Source of the DNA: Chitinophagaceae bacterium
Lineage (GTDB): Bacteria > Bacteroidota > Bacteroidia > Chitinophagales > Chitinophagaceae
NCBI GenBank assembly: GCA_016720745.1
Contig: JADKKA010000019.1
Location: 310,001-374,000 of the forward strand
DNA length: 64,000 bases
Direction of reading: 5' to 3'
A program made the position numbers and the translations under genes. This document shows positions 27,501 through 37,651 of the stretch, one piece after another (position 1 is the first letter of the stretch; the number at the start of each line of letters is the position of its first letter). Under the pieces are notes generated by a model. That model ran no database searches. It saw nothing but the letters and a program-made list of their open reading frames with translations, and had not been told where the DNA came from.

Positions 27501-29831
27501 TCACAACGCCACATACCTGACCGTAATCCTGATATCCCGGTTCCTGCCCTTATCATCCGTACAGGATATTTTCAACGGCCCTTCAGTGGGTACAAAAAAC
27601 TGCTTTTCCTTCGGGTCACTGCTTTTGTAAAATTTATTATTGATATACCAGTAAACCTTACTCACATCATTGGCGGTTTTGCAAATTAGCTGCAATGGCT
27701 CCGGATCTTTTTTATTGATCAGGTACTCCGTTCCGTTTACCGGCGATTGTATCACCGGTGCCGCCCCTTTGAATATCACTTCACAATCAGGATTGTGCGG
27801 AGGTATTTTGATATAAGCAATCCGGTTCTCATCCAGCCAGGATTGCATCTCCGGTTCCACCACTTTGAACCATTTCTTTTTATATCCGGAAGCGGGGACA
27901 CAACTACGGCAATAGGATATTTTTTCATTAGCACTAAGTAGCACTTCCTGCCGGTTATCACAAACTCGGGTAGGGGAGATCAGCGGAATAAAATAATCCG
28001 TTACCAGGTTGGCACAATGATCCGCAGGTAATAAACCGGTCTCACTGCATACCCTGCGGATATCACAATCCGCCGGCTGTTTGAACCAGGCTTCATCACT
28101 GTCGTAATCAATGGTATTAAATATTTTGAAAAGTAAGGGGGTCGCCGTATTAGCCCCGCTCAGATCAGCCGCTCCCTGGCCAGAGAAATTTCCCGCCCAA
28201 ACTCCCACCGTGTACCGGTTATTATAACCAATACTCCAGGCGTCTTTCCGGCCATAACTGGTGCCTGTTTTCCATGCAATCTTGGGCATTCTTTCCGTTG
28301 CAGTCCAGTTTAAAGGAAAGTCTGGGCGGTTAACCCTGGAAAGAATTTCATTGACCATATAATTAGCGGCAGGACTCAGCAATTGAAAAGTTGACTCAAG
28401 ACTGTCGCGATGGCTATAAGCCGGTAACCGGAACTTCCCATTATGCGCGAATGAAGCAAATAAGGCAGTCAGCTCTTCCAATGTGGTGCCACAACCGCCC
28501 AGGATCATGGACAAGCCCAGCTTGCGGCGGTCTTTTTGTATTTGTTTAAAATGACAGGCCGCTAGTTTATTGATTAACTGTTCATGTCCCAGCATGCGCA
28601 GCCCCTTTACCGCCGGAATATTCAGAGAATGTTCAAGCGCATACTCTACTGTTACATAACCGTTGAATTTATCATCATAGTTTTCCGGCGCATACCCATC
28701 GTAATTCACAGCCACATCCGTCATTACAGTCTTTGGCGTCAGTAAACCTTCATCAAAACACAATCCGTATAAAAGAGGTTTTAATGTACTACCCGGCTGC
28801 CTTACCGAAGCAGCACCATTTACCTGTCCGCCATCCAGGGTATCCATGAATCCGGAAGAGCCCACATAAGTGATAACCTGATTGGTTTGGTTATCGATAA
28901 TAACCACGGCCGCATTCCGGATATTTTTCAACCGCTGACTCCGGATATAATCTTCCACCAGTTTCTCAGTTTTCAACTGGGTATTCAGGTTGATATGGGT
29001 TCGAATAATATCGCCGCCCTGTTTTTTCAACCGGTAAGATAAATGCGGGATATAATGTGGAACTACCCCTCTCCGGGCATTGAGCGGTTCTGCCAAAGCA
29101 TCCTGTATTTCCTTCCCGGTGAAAACCTTTCTTTCGGCAAAACGCTCCAGCCAGCGATTTCGTTCTTTAATGATAAAATCATTGTTCCGGCCGGGAACCA
29201 TGACACCTGGTTTATTGGGGATGATGCTGAGTGAAGTGATTTCCGCCAGTGACAAATGATCCGGGTTCTTATTGAAATACAGCAGCGAGGCCGCTTTAAC
29301 TCCTTCGATATTTCCGCCATAAGGAACCAGGTTCAGGTACAATTGCAGGATTTCTTTCTTGCTGTATTTAAGTTCCAGTTGCAGGGCCCTGAACATTTCC
29401 CGCATCTTGCTCCAGATATTTCTTTTGCCGGGCTCCAGCATTTTGGCCACCTGCATGGTAATGGTACTGGCCCCCGACATCCGGCGCATATGAAAAAGAT
29501 TACTGAAAAAAGCCCTGATCACCGCAAAGGGATTCACACCAATATGCCGGTAAAAATGCCGGTCCTCCTTGTTCACAATGGTTTTTTGAAGCAGGGGGGA
29601 AATTTCATCCAGTTCCGTCTTCATCCGCCATTTCTGATCGCTGGTGAGATAAGCATTAATCACTTCCCCTTTCTGATCGGTGATAATGGTAGAATACTCC
29701 ACTTTGTCCGGTACAGGAAAAATCCAGTTCAGGATAAAAAAGAGCAGGATCAGACCCAGAAAGCCCAATCCCAGTCTTTTCAGGAATCGCAATATTCCCT
29801 TCCGGGTTATTTTGAATGAAAACCTACGCAT
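27501..29831 (-). CDS. pbpC: Penicillin-binding protein 1C
   Basis: 776-residue bifunctional murein synthase. A single N-terminal membrane helix (about 19-36) is followed by the GT51 glycosyltransferase (NKEDRHFYRHIGVNPFAVIR, MSGASTITMQVAKML). The transpeptidase has the active Ser in RQPGSTLKPLLYG, HSLNIPAVKGL and the KTG motif in AWKTGTSYG. The C-terminal BiPBP-type domain (NGTEYLINKKDP) is typical of PBP1C. It is divergent from the alpha-2-macroglobulin gene, the partner commonly linked to pbpC, which is thought to protect cells after wall damage. Confidence 0.95.
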   Translation of the reverse strand: MRRFSFKITRKGILRFLKRLGLGFLGLILLFFILNWIFPVPDKVEYSTIITDQKGEVINAYLTSDQKWRMKTELDEISPLLQKTIVNKEDRHFYRHIGVNPFAVIRAFFSNLFHMRRMSGASTITMQVAKMLEPGKRNIWSKMREMFRALQLELKYSKKEILQLYLNLVPYGGNIEGVKAASLLYFNKNPDHLSLAEITSLSIIPNKPGVMVPGRNNDFIIKERNRWLERFAERKVFTGKEIQDALAEPLNARRGVVPHYIPHLSYRLKKQGGDIIRTHINLNTQLKTEKLVEDYIRSQRLKNIRNAAVVIIDNQTNQVITYVGSSGFMDTLDGGQVNGAASVRQPGSTLKPLLYGLCFDEGLLTPKTVMTDVAVNYDGYAPENYDDKFNGYVTVEYALEHSLNIPAVKGLRMLGHEQLINKLAACHFKQIQKDRRKLGLSMILGGCGTTLEELTALFASFAHNGKFRLPAYSHRDSLESTFQLLSPAANYMVNEILSRVNRPDFPLNWTATERMPKIAWKTGTSYGRKDAWSIGYNNRYTVGVWAGNFSGQGAADLSGANTATPLLFKIFNTIDYDSDEAWFKQPADCDIRRVCSETGLLPADHCANLVTDYFIPLISPTRVCDNRQEVLLSANEKISYCRSCVPASGYKKKWFKVVEPEMQSWLDENRIAYIKIPPHNPDCEVIFKGAAPVIQSPVNGTEYLINKKDPEPLQLICKTANDVSKVYWYINNKFYKSSDPKEKQFFVPTEGPLKISCTDDKGRNRDIRITVRYVAL

Positions 29832-30211
29832 GTATGAAATTTCCGCAATAGCTGCATCTCATCAGATGCAAAATGTAACCGGAAGCTATGCAGGCTTTGG
29901 CCAGTTAACAAATATTTATCGCTCAAAATTTGCAACTCGTTTTATATGCTGTGTATCTTTCCTGTCAAATTCCCCGCCTCCTTTATGGAACCAGCGCTTT
30001 CGTCTGACGGTAATGAACCAGGCAGACATACCTCAAAAGACATTCCTCCCTAGTGATTTGAATCATCCCGGTGCGGATGCACCGGTTCGGACATATAACT
30101 GTGCAAAACAAATGCACAGCTGAATTTTTTACCTGATCAAATATTTCTACCTTCTCATTACCATTATACTTCCCCAAGGGCCCATGCCCCGGGGATCTTT
30201 AACCACACATT
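29832..30211. promoter_or_regulatory. Divergent promoter region between pbpC and the alpha-2-macroglobulin gene
   Basis: 380 bp with no gene. It must carry both divergent promoters. One perfect hairpin is seen, CCGGTGC-GGAT-GCACCGG at 30068-30085, with no following T-run. No exact -33/-7 pair was found. Confidence 0.5.
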
Positions 30212-33200
30212 ATGCGTATCAAACTGTTTTTAGTTCCGCTGCTGGCAGCCGGGGCTATTTTTTTGTCATCCTGTAAAAAGAATGCGATCTCCCTTTCTTT
30301 TACTAATGCGAAAGGAGAAGTACCGGTACTGGGTAACCTGGTATTCCGGTTCAGTCACTCACTGGCCAAGGACTCCATGCTCAATGCCTGGGACTCCACC
30401 GATTATATTTCCTTTGAACCGGCACTCAAAGGCCGCTTCCGCTGGCAAAGCCCGGATGAACTGGTCTTTTCCCCGGCAGAACCCCTGCAACCCGCCACTA
30501 CCTACAAGGCAAAGATCAAGGGGACTGTCCTGAAATTCAGTAAATACAATTCCGTAAAGGGAGGTGATAAAATAAGCTTCCATACCCCGCTTTTATCGCT
30601 CGACAATGCCCAGGTGGTTTGGGTGGGCGAAAGTAATACCACAGCAGTGCCCCAGATTGACCTCCTTTTTAATTACAGAGTAAAACCGGACGACCTGAAA
30701 CAAAAACTGGATATCGAGGTCGATGGTAAAAAAGCGGATTATAGCCTGCTTACTGTGGCAGCTGATAATAAAATGTCTGTCCGTATCAATGGATTGAAAA
30801 CAGAGGACCGCGACTATGAAACAAAGATCACCATCAGTAAAGGACTGGAGCCTGAAAAAGGCAATACCAGTACAGCGGAGGATATTGTCAATGCCGTCAA
30901 TATCCCTTCTCCTTTTACACTGACCATCCAGGGAGTAGCATCTGAATATGATGGTGCCGAAGGAGTGGTCAAAGTTGTAACCAGCCAGCAGCTCAGCGGG
31001 GAGAGTATTAAGAATTTTATCAAACTGGATCCTGACCTGGTGTTTACGGTGGAGCCTAACGATTATGGCTTTACCCTGCGCAGCGACAAGTTTGATACCG
31101 AGAAATCCTATGCCCTCCAGATCAATAAGGGCCTGCGGGGTAAACTGGGTGGCGTGATGCGGGAAGATTACAATGGCGGTATTGGTTTCGGGGAACTGGA
31201 AGCTGATATCAAATTCACCAACAATAAAGCCGTTTACCTGTCTAAAAAAGGAGCCAGGAATATGGAAGTGCAGATCAGCGGGGTACAAAAAGTAAAACTG
31301 GTGATTTCAAAAATATATGAGAACAACCTGCTGATGGCACAGCGATATGGGTACTCTCCAAAAGAAAACAGCAGCGGACCCGATGGAGAGGGTTATGAAG
31401 AAGAGTATTATTATGATGATTACAGCGGTGGCAATGCCATGCTGGGAGATGTGATTTATGAAAAAGAAATTGATACCCGCTCCCTTCCCAAAAGCGGGGG
31501 TGGCAGATTGCTGAACTTTTCACAGTTTGAAGACCGCCTGCCTGATTTCAAAGGAGTGTACCATGTGATGATCCGCTCCACGGATGATTACTGGGTAAAA
31601 GACAGCCGATTTATTTCGTTGTCCGATCTTGGGTTGATTACCAAAGAAGGACGTGATAAAATTTATGTCTTTACTAATTCCATCAAGACAGCAGAACCGG
31701 TGAATGCCGTTAATGTGGCGGTCTATTCTGTCAATAACCAGCTGATTGGTACGGCCACTACCGATAAAGACGGGATGGCGGCCATCAGTTTTGCGAATAA
31801 AGAATTCAGTGGTTTCAAACCAGCCATGGTTATCGCCAAAACAGAAGATGACTTTAACTACATGCCTTTCAGTAATACCAGGGTGAATACTTCCCGTTTT
31901 GATGTGGGAGGGAAAAGAAATAATGCAGCTGGTTTTGATGCCTTTGTGTATGCAGAAAGGGATGTGTATCGTCCCGGTGAAAAAATTAATTTCTCTGTAA
32001 TTCTGAGGGATGCGGCCTGGAAAAATCCTGGTGATATTCCACTGCGGATCAAATTCCTGCTTCCTAATGGAAAAGAACTGAAGACCATTCGCAAAACCCT
32101 GAATGAGGAAGGCTCGATGGAAGGCAGCCTGGATATTGCTTTATCAGCCATCACTGGTTCCTATACCATGGAAGTTTACACTTCCAATGAAGTCCTGCTT
32201 TCTTCCAAAACTTTTTCAGTGGAAGAATTTGTGCCGGATCGTATCCGGGTCAAAACAGAACTGGATAAAAAATTCCTTCGTCCCGGTGAAAAAGGAAATC
32301 TCAGCATCAATGCCATGAATTTCTTTGGACCACCCGCGGCCAACCGGAAATACGAAGCCGAGATCCAGCTGAAACAAAAAGCGTTCAGTCCTGAAAAATT
32401 TGAGGGCTATGATTTCAGTCTGGTCAATGCCAATACATTTTATGATAAGCAAGTGAAAGAGGGAGCCACCGATGAAGCCGGTAATGCCGTTTTTGAATAT
32501 GAAGTGCCAGCCACATATCTAAACAGTGGCTTGCTGGAAGCCAGTTTCTATAGTACCGTGTTTGATGAAACCGGAAGACCTGTTAGCCGCGGTACCAGGA
32601 CAGATGTATTTACCCAGGATGTTTTCTTTGGCTTAAAGAATGATGGCTACTATTATTATCCACTGAACCAGCCTGTAAAATTCCAGCTGGCAGCGGTGAA
32701 TAAAGATGGAAACGGAACCAGTGCCACCGCAAGGGTGGAGCTGATCAAACATGAATACCGTACCGTGCTGACCAAAAGCGGCAGCTATTTCCGATATGAA
32801 TCACAAAGAGAAGATAAACTGCTGTCCGAACAGCAATTGAATGTAAGCAGTAATACCGTGTACACAGCAATTCCCCGTACCCCGGGTGATTATGAATTGA
32901 AAATCTATCTCCCCGGCGCTTCCACCTATATCAGCCGTACTTTCTACAGCTATGGCGGCTGGGGCAATGCGAATACTTCTTTTGAAGTAAGCCGGGAAGG
33001 AAATATTGATATCTCCATTGATAAAAAATCATACAGTACCGGTGAAACAGTCAAAGCATTATTCAAAACACCATTCAGCGGGAAGATGCTCGTGACCCTG
33101 GAAACCGATCATATCATTTCTCATCAGATGGTGGAAGTGAGCAATCGCTCTGCCAGTCTGGACCTGAAAGTAACGGCTGAACATGTGCCCAATGTCTATA

Positions 33201-35629
33201 TCACGGCCACACTGATCAAACCACACGAAGTGTCGGATATTCCTTTAACGGTAGCCCATGGATTTAAAAATGTTACTGTCGAAGAAAAGAACCGGAAGAT
33301 TGCGGTTGAGATCAATGCTGCGAAAACCGTTCGTTCCAAAACAAAGCAAAAGATTACCGTTACAGCTGCCCCGGGCAGTATGGTTACGCTTTCTGCCGTT
33401 GATAATGGAGTGTTGCAAATCAGTGATTTCAAAACACCTGATCCCTACGATTATTTTTATCAGAAGAAAGCATTGCAGGTAGCTGGCTATGATCTTTATC
33501 CTTTGCTTTTTGAAGAACTGAGGGCACGCTTGAGCAGTACAGGTGGTGACGGGGCCTTTGAATTTTCTACTGAAAAAAGAAACAGTCCCATGCAGGCCCG
33601 TCGTGTGAAAGTGGTAAGTTACTGGAGTGGTATCAAAAAAGCAGCCGGCAATGGCAAAGTGGAATTTGAAGTGGAAGTGCCCCAGTTCAGTGGTGAACTC
33701 AGACTGATGGCAGTCGCTTATAAAGGGAACAGTTTTGGTGCTGCAGATAATACTATGACGGTAGCTGACCCTGTAGTGATCAGTACAGCCCTGCCCCGTT
33801 TCCTGAGTCCCGGGGATACCGTGAATGTGCCGGTTACATTAACGAATACAACTTCCAATGCCAGCACGATTACAGCAACAATTGCAACCGAAGGACCTGT
33901 GAAAGTAGTGGGTGGTAATAGTCAGACTATTAACCTGGCTGCCAAGGGAGAGAACAGTGCAGGATTCAGAATTGTAGCTGATCCTTCCATCAACCTGGCG
34001 AAGGTGACGGTAACCGTAAGTGGCATGGGAGAAAAATTTGTGGATGTAACAGATATCGCCGTGAGACCACCTTCTACTTTGCAAAAGACCAGCGGAAGTG
34101 GAACAGTGAACGGTGGCAGCAATCAGAAAGTAACGATCGGACTGGGTGATTTCATGCCAACTAGTGTCAACTATAGTCTGGTAGTGAGTCGCTCACCTGC
34201 ATTGGAATTGGGAGAGCAATTGCGTTACCTCGTGCAATATCCTTATGGTTGTACGGAGCAAACTGTTTCTGCGGCATTCCCTCAGTTATACTATGGTGAT
34301 TTGTCGGACCTGATGCAGACCAATAAGCAACAGCAAAAACTGAATGCCAATACGAATATCATTGAAGCCATCCGCAAGATAAAAATGCGACAGTTGTATA
34401 ATGGTGCAGTTACCTTATGGGATGGAGAAGGAAGAGAAGATTGGTGGACCACGATATATGCTGCCCATTTTCTGTTAGAAGCCAGAAAAGCAGGCTTTGA
34501 AGTGGATAATAGTCTGCTCAGTACCATGCTGAATTATATCACTAACAAACTTAAGAACAGGGAAACCATCACTTATTATTATAACCGCGATCAGAACAAG
34601 AAGATTGCGCCCAAGGAAGTAGCTTATGGTTTGTATGTACTGGCACTGGCTGGTAAAACAAATGTTCCGGCCATGAACTATTACAAAGCCAATACGGCAT
34701 TGCTGGCCCTGGATAGCCGTTACCTGCTGGCAGCGGCTTATGCTACTGCCGGAGATAAAAGATCATTCTCTTCCATGTTACCGGCTTCATTTAGCGGGGA
34801 AGAATCAGTGCCGCAAACGGGTGGCAGTTATTACTCTGATATCAGGGATGAAGCTATTGCGTTGAATGCATTGCTGGAAGTGGATCCTGGAAATGCACAG
34901 GTAGGAACCATGGTCAAACATGTGGCGGCCAAATTGAAATCAAGAAGATGGCTCAGTACACAGGAAAGAGCATTTGCCTTTCTGGCCCTGGGTAAGCATG
35001 CAAGGATGGCCAATAATTCTACGGCAACAGCAGAGATCAAAGTCAATGGAAAAACAGTAGGTAAGGTGGATGAGAAAAGCTGGACTGCTGATATGAAAAC
35101 TTTGGGGGGTAACAATATTGAAATTGCTGCCAAAGGGAATGGCCGCTTGTATTATTTCTGGCAGGCCGAGGGGATCAGTGTCAGCGGTGCTTATACTGAA
35201 GAAGACAGTTACCTCAAAGTGCGTAAGCGTTTCTTTGACAGGAATGGCAAGCCCATCACAGGGAATACATTCAAACAAAACGATTTGATCATTGTGGGGA
35301 TCACGCTCGAGCGTTCCTTTAATACACCAATAGAAAATGTGGTGATTACGGATCTGTTACCGGCCGGTTTTGAAATTGAAAACCCGAGGACCAAAGAAAT
35401 TCCGGGAATGGACTGGATCAAAGATGCCATGACACCGGACGCCTTGGATTTGCGGGATGACCGGATTCATTTCTTTGTGAATGCCGATCAGGCCAAACAA
35501 ACTTACTACTATGCCGTTCGTGCTGTTTCACCCGGTGCTTATAAAATGGGGCCGGTGAATGCTGATGCCATGTATAACGGGGAGTATCATTCTTATAACG
35601 GAGCGGGTATGATCAGGGTTCTTCGGTAA
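30212..35629 (+). CDS. Bacterial alpha-2-macroglobulin lipoprotein
   Basis: 1805-residue protease trap. A lipoprotein signal ends at Cys21 (AIFLSSC). Macroglobulin domains follow, including the MG2-like YAERDVYRPGEKINFSVILR near residue 581. The thioester motif is CTEQ with Cys1347 and Gln1350 in YPYGCTEQTVSAAFPQLYYG, which traps attacking proteases covalently. The thioester-domain helices follow (LLEARKAGFEVDNSLLSTML), and the C-terminal receptor-like domain ends at GAGMIRVLR. It is divergent from pbpC; the pair is a known envelope-defence arrangement. The length fits Bacteroidota members. Confidence 0.95.
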   Translation: MRIKLFLVPLLAAGAIFLSSCKKNAISLSFTNAKGEVPVLGNLVFRFSHSLAKDSMLNAWDSTDYISFEPALKGRFRWQSPDELVFSPAEPLQPATTYKAKIKGTVLKFSKYNSVKGGDKISFHTPLLSLDNAQVVWVGESNTTAVPQIDLLFNYRVKPDDLKQKLDIEVDGKKADYSLLTVAADNKMSVRINGLKTEDRDYETKITISKGLEPEKGNTSTAEDIVNAVNIPSPFTLTIQGVASEYDGAEGVVKVVTSQQLSGESIKNFIKLDPDLVFTVEPNDYGFTLRSDKFDTEKSYALQINKGLRGKLGGVMREDYNGGIGFGELEADIKFTNNKAVYLSKKGARNMEVQISGVQKVKLVISKIYENNLLMAQRYGYSPKENSSGPDGEGYEEEYYYDDYSGGNAMLGDVIYEKEIDTRSLPKSGGGRLLNFSQFEDRLPDFKGVYHVMIRSTDDYWVKDSRFISLSDLGLITKEGRDKIYVFTNSIKTAEPVNAVNVAVYSVNNQLIGTATTDKDGMAAISFANKEFSGFKPAMVIAKTEDDFNYMPFSNTRVNTSRFDVGGKRNNAAGFDAFVYAERDVYRPGEKINFSVILRDAAWKNPGDIPLRIKFLLPNGKELKTIRKTLNEEGSMEGSLDIALSAITGSYTMEVYTSNEVLLSSKTFSVEEFVPDRIRVKTELDKKFLRPGEKGNLSINAMNFFGPPAANRKYEAEIQLKQKAFSPEKFEGYDFSLVNANTFYDKQVKEGATDEAGNAVFEYEVPATYLNSGLLEASFYSTVFDETGRPVSRGTRTDVFTQDVFFGLKNDGYYYYPLNQPVKFQLAAVNKDGNGTSATARVELIKHEYRTVLTKSGSYFRYESQREDKLLSEQQLNVSSNTVYTAIPRTPGDYELKIYLPGASTYISRTFYSYGGWGNANTSFEVSREGNIDISIDKKSYSTGETVKALFKTPFSGKMLVTLETDHIISHQMVEVSNRSASLDLKVTAEHVPNVYITATLIKPHEVSDIPLTVAHGFKNVTVEEKNRKIAVEINAAKTVRSKTKQKITVTAAPGSMVTLSAVDNGVLQISDFKTPDPYDYFYQKKALQVAGYDLYPLLFEELRARLSSTGGDGAFEFSTEKRNSPMQARRVKVVSYWSGIKKAAGNGKVEFEVEVPQFSGELRLMAVAYKGNSFGAADNTMTVADPVVISTALPRFLSPGDTVNVPVTLTNTTSNASTITATIATEGPVKVVGGNSQTINLAAKGENSAGFRIVADPSINLAKVTVTVSGMGEKFVDVTDIAVRPPSTLQKTSGSGTVNGGSNQKVTIGLGDFMPTSVNYSLVVSRSPALELGEQLRYLVQYPYGCTEQTVSAAFPQLYYGDLSDLMQTNKQQQKLNANTNIIEAIRKIKMRQLYNGAVTLWDGEGREDWWTTIYAAHFLLEARKAGFEVDNSLLSTMLNYITNKLKNRETITYYYNRDQNKKIAPKEVAYGLYVLALAGKTNVPAMNYYKANTALLALDSRYLLAAAYATAGDKRSFSSMLPASFSGEESVPQTGGSYYSDIRDEAIALNALLEVDPGNAQVGTMVKHVAAKLKSRRWLSTQERAFAFLALGKHARMANNSTATAEIKVNGKTVGKVDEKSWTADMKTLGGNNIEIAAKGNGRLYYFWQAEGISVSGAYTEEDSYLKVRKRFFDRNGKPITGNTFKQNDLIIVGITLERSFNTPIENVVITDLLPAGFEIENPRTKEIPGMDWIKDAMTPDALDLRDDRIHFFVNADQAKQTYYYAVRAVSPGAYKMGPVNADAMYNGEYHSYNGAGMIRVLR

Positions 35630-35663
35630 GAATCGTTACTGACAAAAAGAAGTTGTCACAAAT

Positions 35664-35722
35664 GCAGGCAATATGGGCACATTGAGTTTATCAAATGTGT
35701 GCCGTGTTGCCTGCTTTGTTTT
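35664..35722 (+). terminator. Terminator after the alpha-2-macroglobulin gene
   Basis: Long imperfect hairpin: GCAGGCAA...GGGCACATT pairs with AATGTGTGCC...TTGCCTGC, followed by TTTGTTTT. It starts 35 bp after the stop codon. Confidence 0.7.
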
Positions 35723-35736
35723 AGCAAATTCAGACT

Positions 35737-35778
35737 GTCATACTGAGCTTGTCGAAGTAGAGCTTGTCGAAGCATGAT
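35737..35778. repeat. Dispersed GAGCTTGTCGAAG repeat, two partial units
   Basis: TGTCATACTGAGCTTGTCGA runs straight into a second AGCTTGTCGAAGCATGA. I recall this unit as an intergenic repeat in many Bacteroidota genomes (usually read as a CTTCGACAAGCTCAG palindromic element). Here it lies between two convergent transcription units. Confidence 0.6.
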
Positions 35779-35797
35779 AAGCACTCAGTTCCAACAA

Positions 35798-35828
35798 AAA
35801 AAGCCCGACCCTTGCAGGCCAGGCTTTA
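35798..35828 (-). terminator. Terminator after the RRM gene
   Basis: On the minus strand AAAGCCTGGCC-TGCAA-GGGTCGGGCTTT is followed by a T-run (seen as AAAAAAA on the plus strand). It lies about 20 bp downstream of the RRM stop codon. Confidence 0.65.
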
Positions 35829-35850
35829 AAGCGTCGTGTATCAGGAATGA

Positions 35851-36222
35851 TTAATAATCGTTGTTATAACCACCACGGTCACGGTTGTAACCGCCGCCGC
35901 CGCCGCCTTTTTTAAAGCCGCCGCCACCGCCGCCGCCGCCGAAGCTTCTTTTCTTGAAGCCCCCGCCGCCACCGCCTTCGGGTTTAGGACGACTTTCGTT
36001 AACGACAATGTTACGGCCGTCCACTTCAGAACCGTTTAATGCTGCAATAGCGGCCTGAGCTGCTGCATCATCTGACATTTCAACAAAACCAAAGCCTTTG
36101 CTGCGGTTTGTGAATTTGTCTGTAACGATTTTTGCTGAAGTTACTTCGCCGTAAGAGGCGAAAAGGTTTGCCAGGTCCTGATCTTTCAGGTTCCAGCTGA
36201 TGTTGCCTACGTAAATGTTCAT
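35851..36222 (-). CDS. RRM RNA-binding protein with glycine-rich tail
   Basis: 123 residues: one RNA recognition motif (residues 1-80) with RNP2 IYVGNI and RNP1 KGFGFVEM, then a tail of Gly runs broken by FKKRSF, FKKGG and YNRDRGGYNNDY. This layout matches the small RRM proteins of Bacteroidota and cyanobacteria, several linked to cold response; a newer view gives the Bacteroidota ones a global post-transcriptional role. The target RNAs cannot be read from sequence. Confidence 0.93.
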   Translation of the reverse strand: MNIYVGNISWNLKDQDLANLFASYGEVTSAKIVTDKFTNRSKGFGFVEMSDDAAAQAAIAALNGSEVDGRNIVVNESRPKPEGGGGGGFKKRSFGGGGGGGGFKKGGGGGGYNRDRGGYNNDY

Positions 36223-36441
36223 TTTTGAGAGATTATTGAAAAAATAAAAGTGCCAACAGTAAACAGTAACCGATGAACATTCACAGGATGAAATGGGAAT
36301 CGTTCAGGACTTGAAACTGTAAAGAACACCAATAACAGGACAAAATAAAGCTTTTTTCGGATAGTTCGTACATTTTCCTGAAAATCATCCTTGGGTTGAG
36401 ATATCTATCTGATTTAAAGCTATTTAGAAAGAAATAAGCAT

Positions 36442-36470
36442 AAAAAAACCTCCCCAGGGGGAGGTTTTTT
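36442..36470 (-). terminator. Terminator of the rpsF-rpsR-rplI operon
   Basis: AAAAAACCTCCCC / GGGGAGGTTTTTT hairpin, symmetric with A and T runs on both sides, 19 bp after the rplI stop on the minus strand. Confidence 0.85.
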
Positions 36471-36488
36471 ACCATTGCTGGAAAGCAA

Positions 36489-36935
36489 TTATTCGGCAAC
36501 AACTTCAAAATCCACTTCTGTACTGTGTCCGTTTCCGAACTCAATAGTGGCTTTGTAATTACCCAGTTCTTTTACTTCATCAACGATGCTGATCTTCTTG
36601 CGATCGATTTCATAGCCTCTTTGCTCACGGATCGCACGACCGATTTGCAGGGAAGTAACACTACCAAAGATCTTACCGCTTGTACCGGTTTTGGCACCGA
36701 TTTTCAGCGGAGCTTCTTTCAGTTTAGCGATAACATTATTGATCTCTGCCATCATTTTCTCTTCTTTCTTGCGAACCTGCTTCAGTCTTTCTTCCAGCTG
36801 GGCTTTGTTGCTGGAGCTGTTCTCTACGGCCAGCTGACGGGGCAGGAGGAAATTACGGGCATACCCGTTTCTTACCTTCACCACTTCATTCTTGGCGCCG
36901 AGATTGTCTACATCCTGAATTAAAATAACTTCCAT
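36489..36935 (-). CDS. rplI: 50S ribosomal protein L9
   Basis: 148 residues, normal length. The N-terminal domain MEVILIQDVDNLGAKNEVVKV with GYARNFLLPRQLA is diagnostic, followed by the long connecting helix and the C-terminal domain (KIFGSVTSLQIGRAI). L9 binds 23S rRNA and helps keep frame during translation. Third gene of the rpsF-rpsR-rplI operon. Confidence 0.97.
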   Translation of the reverse strand: MEVILIQDVDNLGAKNEVVKVRNGYARNFLLPRQLAVENSSSNKAQLEERLKQVRKKEEKMMAEINNVIAKLKEAPLKIGAKTGTSGKIFGSVTSLQIGRAIREQRGYEIDRKKISIVDEVKELGNYKATIEFGNGHSTEVDFEVVAE

Positions 36936-37026
36936 TGTTTTGTTTTTATCACCTTCCGCGTCCCAGCCTTCCGGCTGTCTCCCTGGTTTTATATCCGGGG
37001 GTTAGGGAGGGTGTGATGAATTAATA

Positions 37027-37290
37027 TTATTTCAAAAGATCGGTTACATAAGGTAACAGCGCCATTTGACGGGCCTTCTTTACCGCATCAGAAACCTTGC
37101 GCTGGTATTTCAGGCTGTTTCCGCTCAGGCGGCGGGGTAATAATTTACCCTGCTCGTTCAGGAATTTTTTCAGAAACTCCACATCCTTATAATCAATATA
37201 ACGGATGCCGTACTTTTTGAAACGGCAGAATTTCTTTACTCTTTTATCGCTTTTAATCGCGGTGAGGTATTTGATTTCGTTCTTTGCCAT
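37027..37290 (-). CDS. rpsR: 30S ribosomal protein S18
   Basis: 87 residues, with [22 protein letters not shown] and the C-terminal [21 protein letters not shown], characteristic of S18. It forms a heterodimer with S6 in the small-subunit platform. It starts 4 bp after rpsF and is followed by rplI. Confidence 0.97.
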   Translation of the reverse strand: MAKNEIKYLTAIKSDKRVKKFCRFKKYGIRYIDYKDVEFLKKFLNEQGKLLPRRLSGNSLKYQRKVSDAVKKARQMALLPYVTDLLK

Positions 37291-37294
37291 GATA

Positions 37295-37651
37295 TTAAGC
37301 CTCCACTGCTTTTTCGTTACCAGTTGCTACACCGCTTCTCTTTTTTGCATTGTACTGGACGGCGTATTTATCCAGTTTAGTGCAGAGGTGACGCAGAATA
37401 TGCTCGTCACGTAACATTTGAATTTTCAGCTTCTCATTGAAGTCTGAAGGAGCAGTGTACTCCATTACCCAGTACAATCCGGTTGTTTTTTTCTGGACAG
37501 AGTAGGCGAGAGATTTCAGGCCCCAGGGGTTTTCTGCTACTACGGTTCCACCGGCATCAGTCACCATCTTGGCATACTTCTTTTGCTCGGCTTTGAACTC
37601 GTCGTCGCTCAGAACGGGGGTGAAAATCACCATCAGTTCGTAGTTGTTCAT
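37295..37651 (-). CDS. rpsF: 30S ribosomal protein S6
   Basis: 118 residues with the S6 pattern [36 protein letters not shown] and [11 protein letters not shown]. The C-terminal tail is Lys/Arg-rich. First gene of the operon; its leader carries three hairpins. Confidence 0.96.
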   Translation of the reverse strand: MNNYELMVIFTPVLSDDEFKAEQKKYAKMVTDAGGTVVAENPWGLKSLAYSVQKKTTGLYWVMEYTAPSDFNEKLKIQMLRDEHILRHLCTKLDKYAVQYNAKKRSGVATGNEKAVEA

